Positions 32,721-45,100 of a DNA stretch of 64,000 nt are shown here, in pieces. Within the stretch, counting starts at the first letter, position 1; each line of letters begins with the position of its first letter. The notes under the pieces were generated by a model that was given only the letters and a program-made list of their open reading frames with translations, had not been told where the DNA came from and searched no databases. The DNA comes from Mytilus edulis (lineage: Eukaryota; Mollusca; Bivalvia; Mytilida; Mytilidae), in contig NC_092346.1 of NCBI RefSeq assembly GCF_963676685.1, forward strand, positions 49,753,062 to 49,817,061, in the 5' to 3' direction. A program made the translations under genes and the position numbers.

Positions 32721-32760
32721 CTACGGACCGGCTCCCTGCCGTAGACTGTTTTCGTTTAAA
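32721..32760 (-). promoter_or_regulatory. -1 ribosomal frameshift signal (T TTA AAC plus hairpin)
   Basis: On the minus strand the heptamer T TTA AAC occupies 32760-32754 in exactly the X XXY YYZ register of gag. After 9 bases, CTACGG (32744-32739) pairs with CCGTAG (32726-32721), a 6-bp stem with a 12-base loop; the gag stop lies in its 3' arm. The -1 (pol) frame is closed by TGA just upstream of the heptamer and open downstream. Heptamer, spacer and stem all fit a canonical -1 frameshift site. Confidence 0.9.
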
Positions 32761-33695
32761 TCATTTGTTTCATTTCTTTGGTTATGTGTAGCATTACCTT
32801 GATCTCTGATGAAGCTGCGACAGTTTCTTTTTATGTGCCCAGTCTTACCACAATAGTAACAATCTCTAGGTTTTCTATATGCTCCTTGTTTTTCTTCTTT
32901 TAACGTTTTTACCTCTGATTTTATGCTTTGGAGTTCCGATTTGAGATCTTCAAGTACTTTTGCTATGTCGGAAGCTCCAGATGGTTTGGCTTGAGTAGCG
33001 AAAATGGGGACTTCAAAGTCGTCTGTCCTGTTGTCTTGTTGTTGGCTAGTTTCTTGTACATCGCCGTCCTCCATGAGCAAAGTTGCTTCCTCCCGAATAT
33101 CATTAAATGAAATAGTGTTTGTACCTCTTATGCGTTTCTTTAATTCTCTTTTGAGCCATGTTGGTCTTACATTCTCAGCAAACTGGTTGCGCAAGACAAT
33201 GTTTCTATCTGTTATGCATTTGTTGTCTCGCTTGCATATCTTGTCTAGTTTACACATGAGGATATGTGAAAATTCTTGCAGTGTCTGGTTTTCTGTTTGT
33301 CTGCAAATGTAAAAATCTGACAATAGTTCTGATATTGTTCCCCTTTCACCAAATACTTCCCTCAGTATACTCAACACACTTTTTGTTGTTTTCTTTTCAG
33401 AGAGTGGTCGGTACCTTATCTCTTCTTTAGCTGGACCTTCTAGGAGACTAATTATAAAGTTAACCTTTTCTTCCTCTGGGGTGGGCCTACTCTTTATTGT
33501 CAATTCAACATCTTCGATAAACTCCTCTAATGTTTGCGAGTCCTCTTTCCTACCTGAGAATTTCTCTATTTTCCTTTCTCTTGGTGTAAAAACAACCTTC
33601 GGTTCTACTGTTTCTTTACATGCTATTACCTTAGCTAATCTCAGCTTAACATCATCTAGTTCCTTTTTCAAAGCATTGACATCTCCGTCGGCCAT
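32721..33695 (-). CDS. gag: Gag polyprotein of Ty3/gypsy element
   Basis: The 324-codon frame starts at ATG 33695, 50 bases after the primer-binding site. An N-terminal helical segment with coiled-coil character (MADGDVNALKKELDDVKLRL) is followed by a capsid-like region of the retrotransposon-gag type (EEFIEDVELTIKSRPTPEEE, LLEGPAKEEI, LQEFSHIL). The nucleocapsid zinc knuckle CYYCGKTGHIKRNC is at about residues 278-291, with all CCHC ligands present. It ends 63 bases before the first ATG of pol and overlaps the open pol frame by about 40 bases in the -1 phase. Gag assembles the particles in which the RNA is copied. Confidence 0.95.
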   Translation of the reverse strand: MADGDVNALKKELDDVKLRLAKVIACKETVEPKVVFTPRERKIEKFSGRKEDSQTLEEFIEDVELTIKSRPTPEEEKVNFIISLLEGPAKEEIRYRPLSEKKTTKSVLSILREVFGERGTISELLSDFYICRQTENQTLQEFSHILMCKLDKICKRDNKCITDRNIVLRNQFAENVRPTWLKRELKKRIRGTNTISFNDIREEATLLMEDGDVQETSQQQDNRTDDFEVPIFATQAKPSGASDIAKVLEDLKSELQSIKSEVKTLKEEKQGAYRKPRDCYYCGKTGHIKRNCRSFIRDQGNATHNQRNETNDLNENSLRQGAGP

Positions 33696-33744
33696 CTTGA
33701 ATGTTGTTCTCCGTCTACCACCTTCAGTAAAAAGTTGTCACATT

Positions 33745-33763
33745 AATCCTGTCGACGACGCCA
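33745..33763 (-). promoter_or_regulatory. Primer-binding site, complementary to a serine-type tRNA 3' end
   Basis: Two bases after the 5' LTR, the minus strand reads TGGCGTCGTCGACAGGATT. Its complement, AATCCTGTCGACGACGCCA, parses as the end of a T loop, a T-stem strand CCTGT, an acceptor strand CGACGAC, discriminator G and CCA. A G discriminator and this T arm suggest tRNA-Ser; that assignment is inference. Confidence 0.75.
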
Positions 33764-33765
33764 AA

Positions 33766-34826
33766 TGTAGCCAGGTGTATAGTGAGGCTGATAGAAAGTG
33801 ACATATTTGATGATAAGATCTTTATTGTTTTACTAGTTAACAAAGGTGGCAGGTAGTCCTGCAAATACACAAAAAGAAGGTTTTTATAATACAATTGTCT
33901 ACATGTAGAACACAACTTCAGTTATAATGTACACTATAATGTAAATGATATCAGCAAAATACATAGTTACAATAATTTGCTTGCCTTAGCCAATATTACT
34001 CAGTATTAATACCAATAACTCTTGTATACATTTAATATGACAAAGTATGGTTTATATGCAGTAAATATTGCTTAAATCATTTCATTAACTCTCTTTCATA
34101 TTCAAAATGAAGTTTACTTAATCAAAACACTCATTTAAATTGAATTACAAAATATTGTTAAACCTGCGTTCCATAACAAGACACATTAATGTTAAACAGG
34201 CTTTCCATAGTTTTTATAGCAAATAGCTCTCGTTTGTGTACAAAATAAATGTTAATTAAACTTTACAGAAGTGAACACGGATGGTTATTGTTCCATCATT
34301 ATAGATGCATGTGATTAATATACCAAAACAATTATTTAACAATGAAAAATACAATGTTTATGCAACAAAAACAACTAACCTAAATTATAGTATTCTACGT
34401 GACATAAATTATGTGTCACATAATTACAGAAGATATAATATGATATGTTTGTCAGTATTATTAATTCATAGTGCTGCTGTATACACCGATAATGATACAA
34501 AAATATGGAAATACGTCGGCAATGGTTTGCCGTATGAATATTGTTTGTTTTGATGTGTTTATCATGTTTATATATGTGTTGAAGACTTTACACAAACAAT
34601 AAAAGCAATTTATAATAATATAAAGGCCAGGAAATAATTAATACAATAATAATTTACCTGTAGATGGTATAAAAAGGCTTATTTTAAGACGTTTCTTTCA
34701 TTCATTCCAGCGTTATCATAAGTGCATATTAATACGTCATCAAAACGGTGGTTCCGGTTACAATAAAAATAGAAAATTACCGGTTACACATGAATAAATT
34801 CCGGAATCATAAGTGACTTGCTCACA
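33766..34826 (-). repeat. 5' LTR of the Ty3/gypsy element
   Basis: It is 1061 bp with the same TG...CA borders as the 3' LTR. It should contain the promoter and transcription start. I could not single out a convincing TATA box among many AT-rich words. Confidence 0.95.
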
Positions 34827-34881
34827 TAGGCAACATCAAAACAAACTTTTTGACTATTGTGCATCTTAAGGGCATAACTTA

Positions 34882-35411
34882 AAGGTTCATCATAACAAAT
34901 GGACAAATATGGCCGTATTTTCACCTCAAAAACTGCTCTGTGTACAGACTTACCTGTGCAGTTTGGAAAGTTTTAAGGCCTGGCATTCACTAGATATATA
35001 AAAGTTAAATTTAAGATATAATCGTTTTTGGATTTTGATGGGCATTTTTTTTCGTTCCTGCAAAAGGTGTAAAAATAAACTAAGTTGGGATACAACGTTG
35101 AGATTGATTGTCCTTGATTGGCATGGACAATAGATATCTACACATCTATAGGTGAGTTAAAGGTAGTAACTGAGTGGACAGTATCAAATGCAATTCAGGT
35201 GTTTATTTTTACACCTGCAGGAAGGAAAAAAAATGCCCATCAAAATCCAAAAACGATTTTATCTTTATGATATGCAAAATAAATTTAACTTTTATATATC
35301 TAGTGGATGCCAGGCCTTAAAACATTCCAAACTGCACAGGTAAGTCTGTACACAGACTAGTCTTTGAGGTGAAAATACGGCCATATTTGTCCATTTGTTT
35401 TGATGAACCTT
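34882..35411. mobile_element. Foldback element with about 200-bp inverted arms
   Basis: The left arm (about 34882-35088) and right arm (about 35200-35411) are inverted complements with a few indels. The ends read aaggttcatca and tgatgaacctt, and the word TTAA lies at both borders. The spacer of about 110 bp has no coding capacity. It starts 55 bases from the LTR element. Confidence 0.8.
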
Positions 35412-35451
35412 AATTTAATTTGAAGGAAATAAATAAACCAATCTTGAGTTG

Positions 35452-35660
35452 TTTTTATACGACCTCAAAAATTAAAATAATTTTGGTCGTATATTGGAAT
35501 CACGTCGTCGTTGTCGTCAGCGCCGTCCAAAGATGGTTTCTGGATAATAACTTCAGTATAAGTAAATAGAAATCAATAAAATTGTAACACCAGGTTTATA
35601 ATCTTTAAAAGAAGGTTGGGATTGAGTTTTGGGGTTATGGTCCCAACTGTTTTACCTATT
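35452..35660 (+). mobile_element. Head of an ATACGACCGC-family hairpin repeat
   Basis: The head starts tttttatacgacctcaaaaa and returns ttttggtcgtatattggaatc, forming the 5' hairpin. A GTCGTCGTTGTCGTC run and the family body (gaaggttgggattgag, ggggttatggtcccaact) follow. No tail is attached. Confidence 0.7.
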
Positions 35661-36840
35661 GTTGTGTAGATATCTATTGTCCTTCTATTGTCCATGTTAA
35701 TAAAAACAAAACAGCAGATTTTGAGAGGGAGCATCTGAAAGATTTAATACAACTTAGATTAATTTTACACCTTCTGCACCTTTGGCATGAACAATGTACA
35801 TTGTACAATACCCCCCAGTACTGAGAAATTGATATTGAAAGTACAGGAATTGCCTTTAGTACATGATACCGGTTCACTCAGGTATTCTTTCTATTTTTAA
35901 AACATGTAAAAAATCAGTTCAAATTCCTGAAATCCTGTATGGAGTAATTATTGAATCTGATTTGATAAGATAAAAATAGTGAGGAAAGGATTTTCAACTT
36001 TCTATTTTGGTGACACCAATATTATTTTTAACTAGTCTCTCCTGCATAATGGTTGATAAGTTTTGAGGTAATTTGCCTGAGGTAGCCCTCCACAGTTAGC
36101 ATCTGAAGGTGAAATTGCATCTTAAAGTCCAGGAACATGAACATGCATTTTGAAATGGATAAAGCCACTTTTACATTGATACCCAAACATGTATACAGTT
36201 TTAGAATCCTGTTCTTCAGACAATTCCAAATCATTAAAAAAAAGTTAAAACAATAATGCTTAAGTTCAGTATCCATGGATATATCTTTTCATTACAACCA
36301 CTTACATACATGTAGCAACATTATTTGGTTTTACTAATTTTCAATTACTTTTACCATTTCAATTTGTTTTACAAAAAAATCCACAGGGGCCATATTGCAA
36401 AACTAACAATCCTAACTGTGGATATTGAACCAGGCTGGAATTAGTGGTTCTTTACCTCAAATGAAAAAGGCTATTTGGAACAATATCCCAGTGATCGTGA
36501 ACGACGTGCGCCCTGCGCCTATAGCACATATTGACAATAAATGGCGCATACAGTGACAAATGTAAGCGCCCACGTGGCGCACAATATTTTTCACTTCGTT
36601 TCGAAACGTTTAGATATCGTCAAATAAATTTCCGATCGTATTCCGTGCGCCATGTGTATGTACACAACTGTGTAATGTTCCTCCAATAATAGGAGCACCT
36701 ATATATTTTTGGGACCTCTCGGGTGTTTCCCTATGATAATAGAACCATGCGATGTAACATCTCGGGTGTTTTCCTATTGTAATAATAGAACCATGCGGTC
36801 TAACTGATAACCCGAAAAACGTAATTAAGCATCATTCATG
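35661..36840. other. Intergenic; small CpG-rich patch and a 48-bp duplication
   Basis: No gene was identified. At about 36490-36660 there is a GC/CpG-rich patch (gacgtgcgccctgcgcc, gcgcccacgtggcgc) that stands out from the AT-rich surroundings. A direct duplication (ctcgggtgttt.cctat..taatagaaccatgcg) lies at 36716-36803. Confidence 0.4.
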
Positions 36841-37757
36841 ATATATATGGAGGGTATAATGTTTTTGACCCGTCCGTCCGTCCGTCAGTCCTGTTTCTTG
36901 TCATCGCAACTCCTCTCAAACCACACAACAGAATTTCACGAAACCTTTTCAGATAATAAGGACATACTATGTAGTTGTGCATATCGACGGGAAATTGCGA
37001 TTCAATTTTTTTTCTAGGAGTTACGCCCCTTTGAACTTATTTACTTTAATGTACTACTGCAACAGTTTGTCATCGCAACTCCTCTCAAACCACACAACAG
37101 AATTTCACGAAACCTTTTCAGATAATAAGGACATACTATGTAGTTGTGCATATCGACAGGAAATTGCGATTCAATTTTTTTTCTAGGAGTTACGCCCCTT
37201 TGAACTTATTTACTTTAATGTACTACTGCAACAGTTTGTCATCGCAACTCCTCTCAAACCACACAACAGAATTTCACGAAACCTTTTCAGATAATAAGGA
37301 CATACTATGTAGTTGTGCATATCGACGGGAAATTGTGATTCAATTTTTTTTCTAGGAGTTACGCCCCTTTGAACTTATTTACTTTAATGTACTACTGCAA
37401 CAGTTTGTCATCGCATTTCCTCTCAAACCACACAACAGAATTTCACGAAACGACATACTATGTAGATGTGCATATCGACAGGAAATTACGGTTCAATTTT
37501 TTTTCTAGGAGTTATGCCCCTTTGAACTTATTTGCTTCAATGTACTTCTGCAAAAGTTTGTCATCTCAACTCCTCTGAAAACACACAACAGAATTTCATG
37601 AAATTTTGTAGATAATAAGGACATACTATGTATATTGACAGGAAATTATTATTCAATATTTTTTCTTATACAATTTTTTTTCTTATACTTATTTAATTTC
37701 TCCAATGACAATGTGGGGACATGGGGTATGTGAGCGTGCTCACTAAGGTTCTTTATT
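36841..37757 (+). mobile_element. Hairpin-type repeat with 169-bp tandem core
   Basis: A GGAGGGTATA head remnant and a CCGTCCGTCCGTC run are followed by units starting tcatcgcaactcctctcaaa at 36901, 37070, 37239 and 37408 (period exactly 169) and a degenerate one at 37561. The tail ggggtatgtgagcgtgctcac contains the hairpin GTGAGC-GT-GCTCAC. Open frames of about 69 codons repeat with the unit and are not genes. Confidence 0.8.
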
Positions 37758-39042
37758 TTTTGTAAACAACTTTACATTTGTGAAATTTGGCTAGTACAGA
37801 CGAGATCTAATTGTAATAATAATCTCATATAGTTTAGCTTGTTATTATTTCGATTAAAGAACCCCAAAGACTTTTTAGGAATATAGTTTTTGTCTCCATA
37901 AAAGACGCTTTATTGTCCTTGTCATTTTTTGGTCTTTGGCTCGTTTTGACATTTTGTAAACATGACTTCAGCTATTTGTTGTTTTGTTCTATGAATTAAT
38001 GGTACTCTATACTGTTATTCTTGTCACCGTGATGACGTTTTAATAATACAAGAAGTGCAGAGGAAATGTCTGAAATGTCCTCTGATACGGAACGTCTGGA
38101 ATAAGTATGGTATCGACGAAGACCCAAATTTAATGTAAAAAAAAAAACAAGTTAAGACAAGTATAAATATGGCCAAAATCAAGTACACCTTTTAGGGTGT
38201 GCTCGACTTAAGTGACCCAGCACGAGGTGTTTTTGAATTTACAGGTTACTTAGAACATTTGTAAAAAATAAACACTAGCACATCATAGAAAATCAAGTGA
38301 GTAATTTATGTTTCAAATTTTATAACAAAAATCTCTGTATTAAAGGCTGTGGATTTTCTATAAAAATCTTGATTTATTTGCCACAAAGTCCTCTTTTTCT
38401 ATCAAATGCAATGAAACAGTAAAAAATAATGCTTTGCATCAAGTTTCCCCTTGGAACATTTACTAAATGGCCTATCTCTATTATTTATTATATCTTTAGT
38501 TTTGATACAATTGAGGTTTGAAAAATTCGTACAAAAATGGCTACAGAAGGGTACATAAACCTTAATTATTGTTGGGGTTGGAAGAAGTTATCGTATATTC
38601 ATTGAAATTGAAATTACAAAATCACAGGAACAATATCCAGTAAGTACCAACACCTCTTTGCCAAAATATACTGATACTTTTTTTTTTTTTTACAGAAGTC
38701 AATTCAAAGGGCCCACTCATTTGACAACATGGCCCATTATTTTTTAAAATAGCCCATTGAATTCATTTTTGAGGGGCCCTGGGCCCATAGTAAAAAAAAC
38801 CTTCCAGATCACTGTATCCAAAAATACAATGTATGGTCAGATAAAAGGGATACACAATACTGGTTTTCTCTTGGGCAAATTCTAGTGATCTCCCCTTAAT
38901 TCATTTCTAATCATCTCCCTTTTAATTAATTCAAAATGGTATCACTTTGGTTTTGAGATGACAACAGTTGACATGGTTGACTGTACATATAACTATTGTA
39001 TATAATGTTGTGTTATTTCAAAAAAGTTTCCTTTTTTTATAG
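37758..39042. other. Upstream of DCAF15 exon 2; start exon not located
   Basis: This stretch should hold intron 1 and perhaps the start exon of DCAF15. I saw no ATG exon ending in a good donor in the right phase. A candidate at about 38067-38110 (ATGTCTGAAATGTCC) stops before a donor. A T run of 14 and a ggcccat-rich segment (38700-38790) are the only other notable features. Confidence 0.4.
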
Positions 39043-39161
39043 ACTGCTGGTTCATTGAAGAAACACAGAAAATCAACATCAGCAAGACTGTTCAACAGCA
39101 TTCCTCGACGCATGTGTTATCGTCTTTGTGCATTAGTTCCGCAAGATCTTCTTGAAGAAGG
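39043..39161 (+). CDS. DCAF15: DCAF15 exon 2
   Basis: The acceptor is tttttttatag and the donor GG/GTATGT; phase 0 in, 2 out. It encodes the start of the recognisable N-terminal domain (RLFNSIPRRMCYRL, VPQDLLEEG). Confidence 0.85.
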
Positions 39162-42100
39162 GTATGTGCTCAATTTCTACACTTTGTACTATAATAAAGT
39201 ATTTTAAAAGTATATGCAATAGTATATCGATTCAAAAAAAAATTAATGATTGAAAATAACTAGCTACCATCCTGAAGTTAACCTATATGTTATTCACAGA
39301 CACAATTTATGTGGATAAGGTATTTTAAAAAAGCAAAAGATTTACAGTTAATTTATAAAAAAAACTTGGATCATTATATTTAGATAAACCTTAAAAGCTT
39401 TATAACAATTAAATAATATTGATGTGCATCTTACAGACTTGTTTTTCTTGGATTCACCAAATGTGGTCAGTTTGTGGTATCGTATTCCTGTCAGTTGCTG
39501 GTTGCTGCAGAACATTCAACATTACCTGTCTATGTTTATAAACTACAATGGTGGAGATTTATACCCAATAGTCCATTACATATGGTAGGGAAATAAGTTT
39601 AGAAAATAAAAATCTGGTATCAAATAAAGGACAACTTATAATCCACAGACTTATTTTGGAGACATAGTTTTTACGTTTGGATTATGAAATATATCTCTTT
39701 TTATGCCCCCGCCGTAGTGGAGGGGGCATTAAGTTTTACTCTTGTCCGTCTGTACGTATGTATGTCATCCCAAAATTGGTATCCATTCTCTTACTTGAGT
39801 TTGCCTCAACCAAATCTTATAAAACTTATACACAATGCTTATAACCACAAAATACAGATCAAGTATGAATTTTGGTTAGGTCACTTTAACCATTCTCGAG
39901 TTATGCCCCTTTATAAATGAAAAAAAAAATGCAAAATTTTTAGTTTCTGTTCTCTAACTTAAGTTTGCCTCAACCAAATGTTATGAAACTTATACACAAT
40001 GTTTATTACCTAAAAACACAGATCAAGGTGAATTTTAGTGGCATCACTATAACCATTATTGAGTTATGTCCCTTTATAAATAAAAAAATTGCAAAATTTT
40101 AATTTATGTTCTGTAACTTAAGTTTGCCGCAACCAGACATTATGAAACCTATACTCAATACTTATTACCACAAAACTCAGATCAAGTACAAATTTGGGTA
40201 GCGTCACTTTTATTGTTCTTGAGTTATGTCCCTTCATAATGTTGTATGCAAGCGGGGGCATCATCTGTGTCCATTGGGATACATTCTGCATTTATTTTCT
40301 ATTCTTCCATGAATGAATACCTATCATCTGCAAATTTCTAATTATGTGCTTATACATATAGTATTTTGATCAAGCATTTAAAATCTTGTCCATTGAATAA
40401 TATAATGTAAAAGTCTTGTTTTTGGTGTATATTGGCGTAAATACATACATGTACATGTACAACAATTTTAAACATTGATAAGGTTTAGGTAATATGTTGA
40501 CAGTATTCTGAAAGGGCATGACAAGTATATATATTTATACCCCCGCTTTAAAAAAGGGGGGGTATACTGTTTTATACTGTTTTACCTCTGTCTGTCAGTC
40601 CGTCCGTCCGTCAGTCCGTCCATCAGTCAGTCCGTCAGTCAGTCCGTCCCATGAAACTTTCGTCACATTTTTCTCAGGAACTACACATCCATCCTTTCTG
40701 TAATTTGGTATCAACATTTATATATGTTAGCCATACCGTGTGATGCGTTTTCAGATTCATCACTTGACAACTTCCTGTTTACCGAACACTTGTATGATTT
40801 TACACATGATAGCCAAGTTGAAAATTTTCGTCACATTTTTCTCAGGAACTACACATCCACCCTTTCTGTAATTTGGTATCAACATTTATATATGTTAGCC
40901 ATACCGTGTGATGCGTTTTCAGATTCATCACTTGACAACTTCCTGTTTACCGAACACTTGTATGATTTTACACATGATAGCCAAGTTGAAAATTTTCGTC
41001 ACATTTTTCTCAGCAACTACAATACAAGAATTTCTGAAATTTGGTTTCAGGATTTATACAAGTCAGCTATACCGTGTGATGCGTTTTCAGATTCATCACT
41101 CGACAACTTCCTGTTTACCGAACACTTGTATGATTTTACACATGATAGCCAAGTTGAAAATTTTCGTCACATTTTTCTCAGAAACTACAATACAAGGATT
41201 TCTGAAATTTGGTTTCAGGATTTATATAAGTCAGCTATACCGTGTGATGCGTTTTCAGATTCATCACTCGACAACTTCCTGTTTACCGAACACTTGCATA
41301 TTTTTACACTATTAATATTATCCACTTGCGGCGGGGGTATCATCAGTGAGCAGTAGCTCGCAGTTTCACTTGTTGGATCTTTTTTTTTCTTTCTTTATGA
41401 ATCGTTTGACATAATTATAATATTCATAACCCTAGATACTAGTATTCTGGATTTTGAGTGTATCTATGTAACTTTTAAAAGTAAACTTGTTTTTATACGA
41501 CTGCAAAAACATTTGGGGTCGGATATTGGTATCACGTCATCGTCGTCCAAAGACATTTGGTTTCCGGATCTAACCACAAAAGAAAGGTTGGGATTGATTT
41601 TGGGGGTTATGGTCCAAGCAGTTTTAGGAATTAGGGGCCCATATACCGGGTAAGCATTTTTATACGCCCGGGACGGGACGTATTATGGTATACCGTTGTC
41701 CGTCCGTCCGTCTGTCCGTCCGTCCGTCCGTCCGTCTGTCCGTCCGTCGTCCACACTTCGGACAATAACTCAAAAACACCTTCATCAATTTCCATGAAAC
41801 TTAAGTGAATTGTTAATATCTATTGACGTAAGCTCCCTTTTGTTTTTTTTTAATTTCAGATTTTAAGTTTTTGATTTATGGGGCTTTATTCATAAAAAAA
41901 GGGGGAATTTTCAACACTTCGGACAATAACTCAAAAAGGCTTTCACTAATGTCCATGAAACTTTGGTGAATTGTTTATATCTATTGACGTAAGCTCCCTT
42001 TCGTTTTTTTTTAATTTCAGATTTTAAGTTTTGGATTTATGGGGCTTTATTCATAAAAAAGGGGGGATTTTCAACACTTCGGACAATTACTCAAAAAGGC

Positions 42101-45100
42101 TTTCACCAATGTCCATGAAACTTTGGTGAATTGTTTATATCTATTGATGTAAGCTCCCTTTCAATTTTTATAAATTTCAGATTTTAAGTTTTGGATTTAT
42201 GGGGCTTTATTCATAAAAAAAGGATGATTTTTAACACTTAGGACAATAACCCAAAAAGGCTTTCACCAATGTCCATGAAACTTTGGTGAATTGTTTATAT
42301 CTATTGATGTAAGCTCCCTTTCAATTTTTATAAATTTCAGATTTTAAGTTTTGGATTTATGGGGCTTTATTCATAAAAAAAAGGGTGATTTTTAACACTT
42401 CGGACAATAACTCAAAAAGGCTTTCACCAATGTCCATGAAACTTTGGTGAATTGTTTATATCTATTAATGTAAGCTCCCTTTCAATTTTTATAAATTTCA
42501 GATTTTACATTTCCGTGTTATGAATTTTTATGCTTAAAAAAGGGGGGATTTTTCCAATTTTGGGACTATAACTAACACTTTTACAAAATTTTATGTATGG
42601 ATGAAAAATTAAGAAAACAAACTTAGTTAAATTTGAGGTAGCCTTAATAGTGCCAATTTTTTTGTGCATTTTTATTTATTATTTGTATTTGACAGGGCTC
42701 ACACTATTTCTAGTTGATCATATAAATTCATTTAAAGCATAAAAGACAAGTTAAAAGAGCAACGGGCGTATCATGCGCCTAAGCGCAGCCCTTTATTCTA
42801 GTTTCCAGACAATAACTTGTGTGACAGTGTATGGATCGCTCTGAAATTATACCACAAGTTTCCATACCACAAAGGGATGGTAAGGATTGGCTTTAGGGGG
42901 TTATTTCTCAAACTGTAGGAATTAGGGGCAAAAAAGTGAGAAAAAACAATTATATGTACTTAAGTACAATGTTGTGTTTGAATTACCTCCCTTACACTGC
43001 TTTTAAATTATGTATAAAGAAATGTTGTATTGTCTTGAGGTGATTAGGTCCGAGTACACAGTTATCGTCCTTTGATTTTCATTGTCCACGAATATAGTCC
43101 TTAGTGTGGACAGTGTGTTACTTGCCAATTTTTGTTATACCCTTCCAAATTTATTTTTCCATGTTTTATGCCTCATATAGCAAGTTGGGGGTTGGAATGA
43201 CACCGAAAAAAAATTTGGGTCATAAATATTAATGTAAAGTAGTGATTAGGTCCAGCTTAAAAAGGTAAAAAATTATCACTTTGGAAGCTGTCAAAAGATT
43301 TCAAGACCCCCTTAACATAAAATTGTCCATATTTTGAGTTAGAGCTGATGAAGTTTTCTATAATTTTGATATAATTTGTCCCAAAAGTAGTATAACACAC
43401 TGTAAAAATATTATTGAGAAAGCGCAGGTGGGATTTTTTTAATTTTCATTTATTGTCTAAAAGAAATGCACTACGAAATAACTGTGTACTCGGACCTAAG
43501 AGGTGAAATCAGGAAATATAGAATCTGTACTTTGGCAACTTCCCTGAATGATTTGATGGTGTCAATTTGTCAAATAGCATAAAACTAAAGGATTTAAACT
43601 TTTATTTGATAGAATTTCTGCAAAAATTACCAATTTTGGCATTATATGGTCAAAATAAGCATTTTATAGCTTTTTCAATTTTGATGCATAAGTGGCATTC
43701 TGACTTTCTATCTGACATGTTTTCATGTGTCAATTTTTGTGTTTCTATGCTTTAATCCAGTTTTATTACTCATTTGTGAACTCTGAATCTACAGAATAGA
43801 AGATTATCTCAGACAATATGTATGAAATGTGTTGTATAAATGACCCTCGTCTAACGCCCTGTTTGGATCAAGTTAAATGTGAGGAGCATGGCACATAAAA
43901 GTTGAAGTCCATAATAAAGACCTCACTAAATTTGTATAAAAAGCACTTAACAATGTCTTTTGTACCTGTTTCATTTCACATAATATCTTTCTTTACTTCT
44001 GTAGGATAGCATGTGGTTCAATTATAAGCCTGTTGAGACTAAAATTGCATGCAAGTTTTTCACTAAAAAGTGAAAAATCTTTGTATCAGACCATACTGTC
44101 TGCTAAAAAGTTGAATGTTAGAGCCTTTTTGTGCTCAGATTTATTGTATCATGTCACCTGAGTATAGAAATGATAGAAAAGACACAAATTTTTATTTCCT
44201 ATAGCTTCAATATGCATTTTTAAATGTAAATATGTGCTACGGCCTAAATTGACCCTAAATTATTTTTAGTCTTACTTGGCCTAAATATAAGACCCTTTTA
44301 AACTAATATGATATGTTATTTGCAAGTTTTGTTTCCATTTAAAGTACATTAAATACATATGCAAGGATTATTTATAATCAAAAAGCTTCACAAATTTAAA
44401 ATTGCTGGAAAATATTACATCTTCATGTAAGGCCCCCCTTCATTGGAAAACCTCCATTTTTAGGCACAGGCAGTGTTCTCCCCAGGCCGTTTTAGCGTCG
44501 CGGTACCGCGACGCTATATTTTTTCACCGTGATGCTATAATAATTCCCGCGACGCTATAATTATTTTGAAGATGCTATTTTACTTGTCCTCAATTTTGAA
44601 CTTTCATCTATTATCGATTATGATCATAAAAATTATATCACCTTTAATTGTAATCCCTTTAAGTCGGACACTAAAGGTAATTAAGAGATTAAATAGCTAG
44701 GTGTTAATTGCCCTCAGGGTGATAACTGTTTGGATGCGAATATCCCAAGCTGACACTTGTGACATGACTAATACCACGTGTCTGCAATCACCAATATCGA
44801 CATGGAAAAATGCAATCACAAAACAATTCGAAATCTACGTTTTGTATTACGAAATTTCAAAGATTGAAACGATTTTTATTTTTTTTAAAATGTAGTTTAT
44901 TTGTGCAACTCTCCAAAAATTACTTTCTTTCTCTTCCGGTAATACGAGAGCGAGAATTTTGGTTTAGAGCTAAAATAAGTTTAATACTTCTTTAAAAAGT
45001 TATCATAATTGGCTTCAGTTTATGTCTAATCCATTTAATGCATTAAAAGCGTCTTATTCATTCACAATCTCTTGTCAAACAATGTTTATTCTCGGACTCA

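Larger units (their letters stand above)
27340..34830 (-). mobile_element. Complete Ty3/gypsy LTR retrotransposon with 4-bp target duplication
   Basis: Two LTRs of 1061 bp (27344-28404 and 33766-34826) start TGTAGCC and end CTCACA on the plus strand. They are flanked by TAGG at 27340-27343 and 34827-34830. The coding strand is minus: 5' LTR at 33766-34826, primer site, gag, pol, polypurine tract, 3' LTR at 27344-28404. I noticed one LTR difference (a versus c in gttaaac[a/c]tgcgttcc) and no length difference. Both frames are open, which points to a very recent insertion, potentially still active. The order PR-RT-RNaseH-IN is that of Metaviridae. No envelope frame was found. The lineage within Ty3/gypsy was not determined. 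Confidence 0.95.

Noticed and set aside
36977..37578. Repeated frames of about 69 codons starting MHIDRKLRF
   Set aside because: They recur with the 169-bp unit of a tandem core and have no start context, splice signals or homology.
40724..41356. Open frame of 210 codons on the plus strand, with a second frame of 135 codons overlapping it
   Set aside because: It runs through exact 168-bp tandem repeats. Because 168 is divisible by three, any stop-free unit gives a long frame, and two frames are open at once. It lies in an intron of DCAF15 inside a noncoding element.
43345..43360. CTGATGA as another hammerhead core (also at 46425 and 20627)
   Set aside because: No GAAA with an intervening stem follows within range in any of these places.
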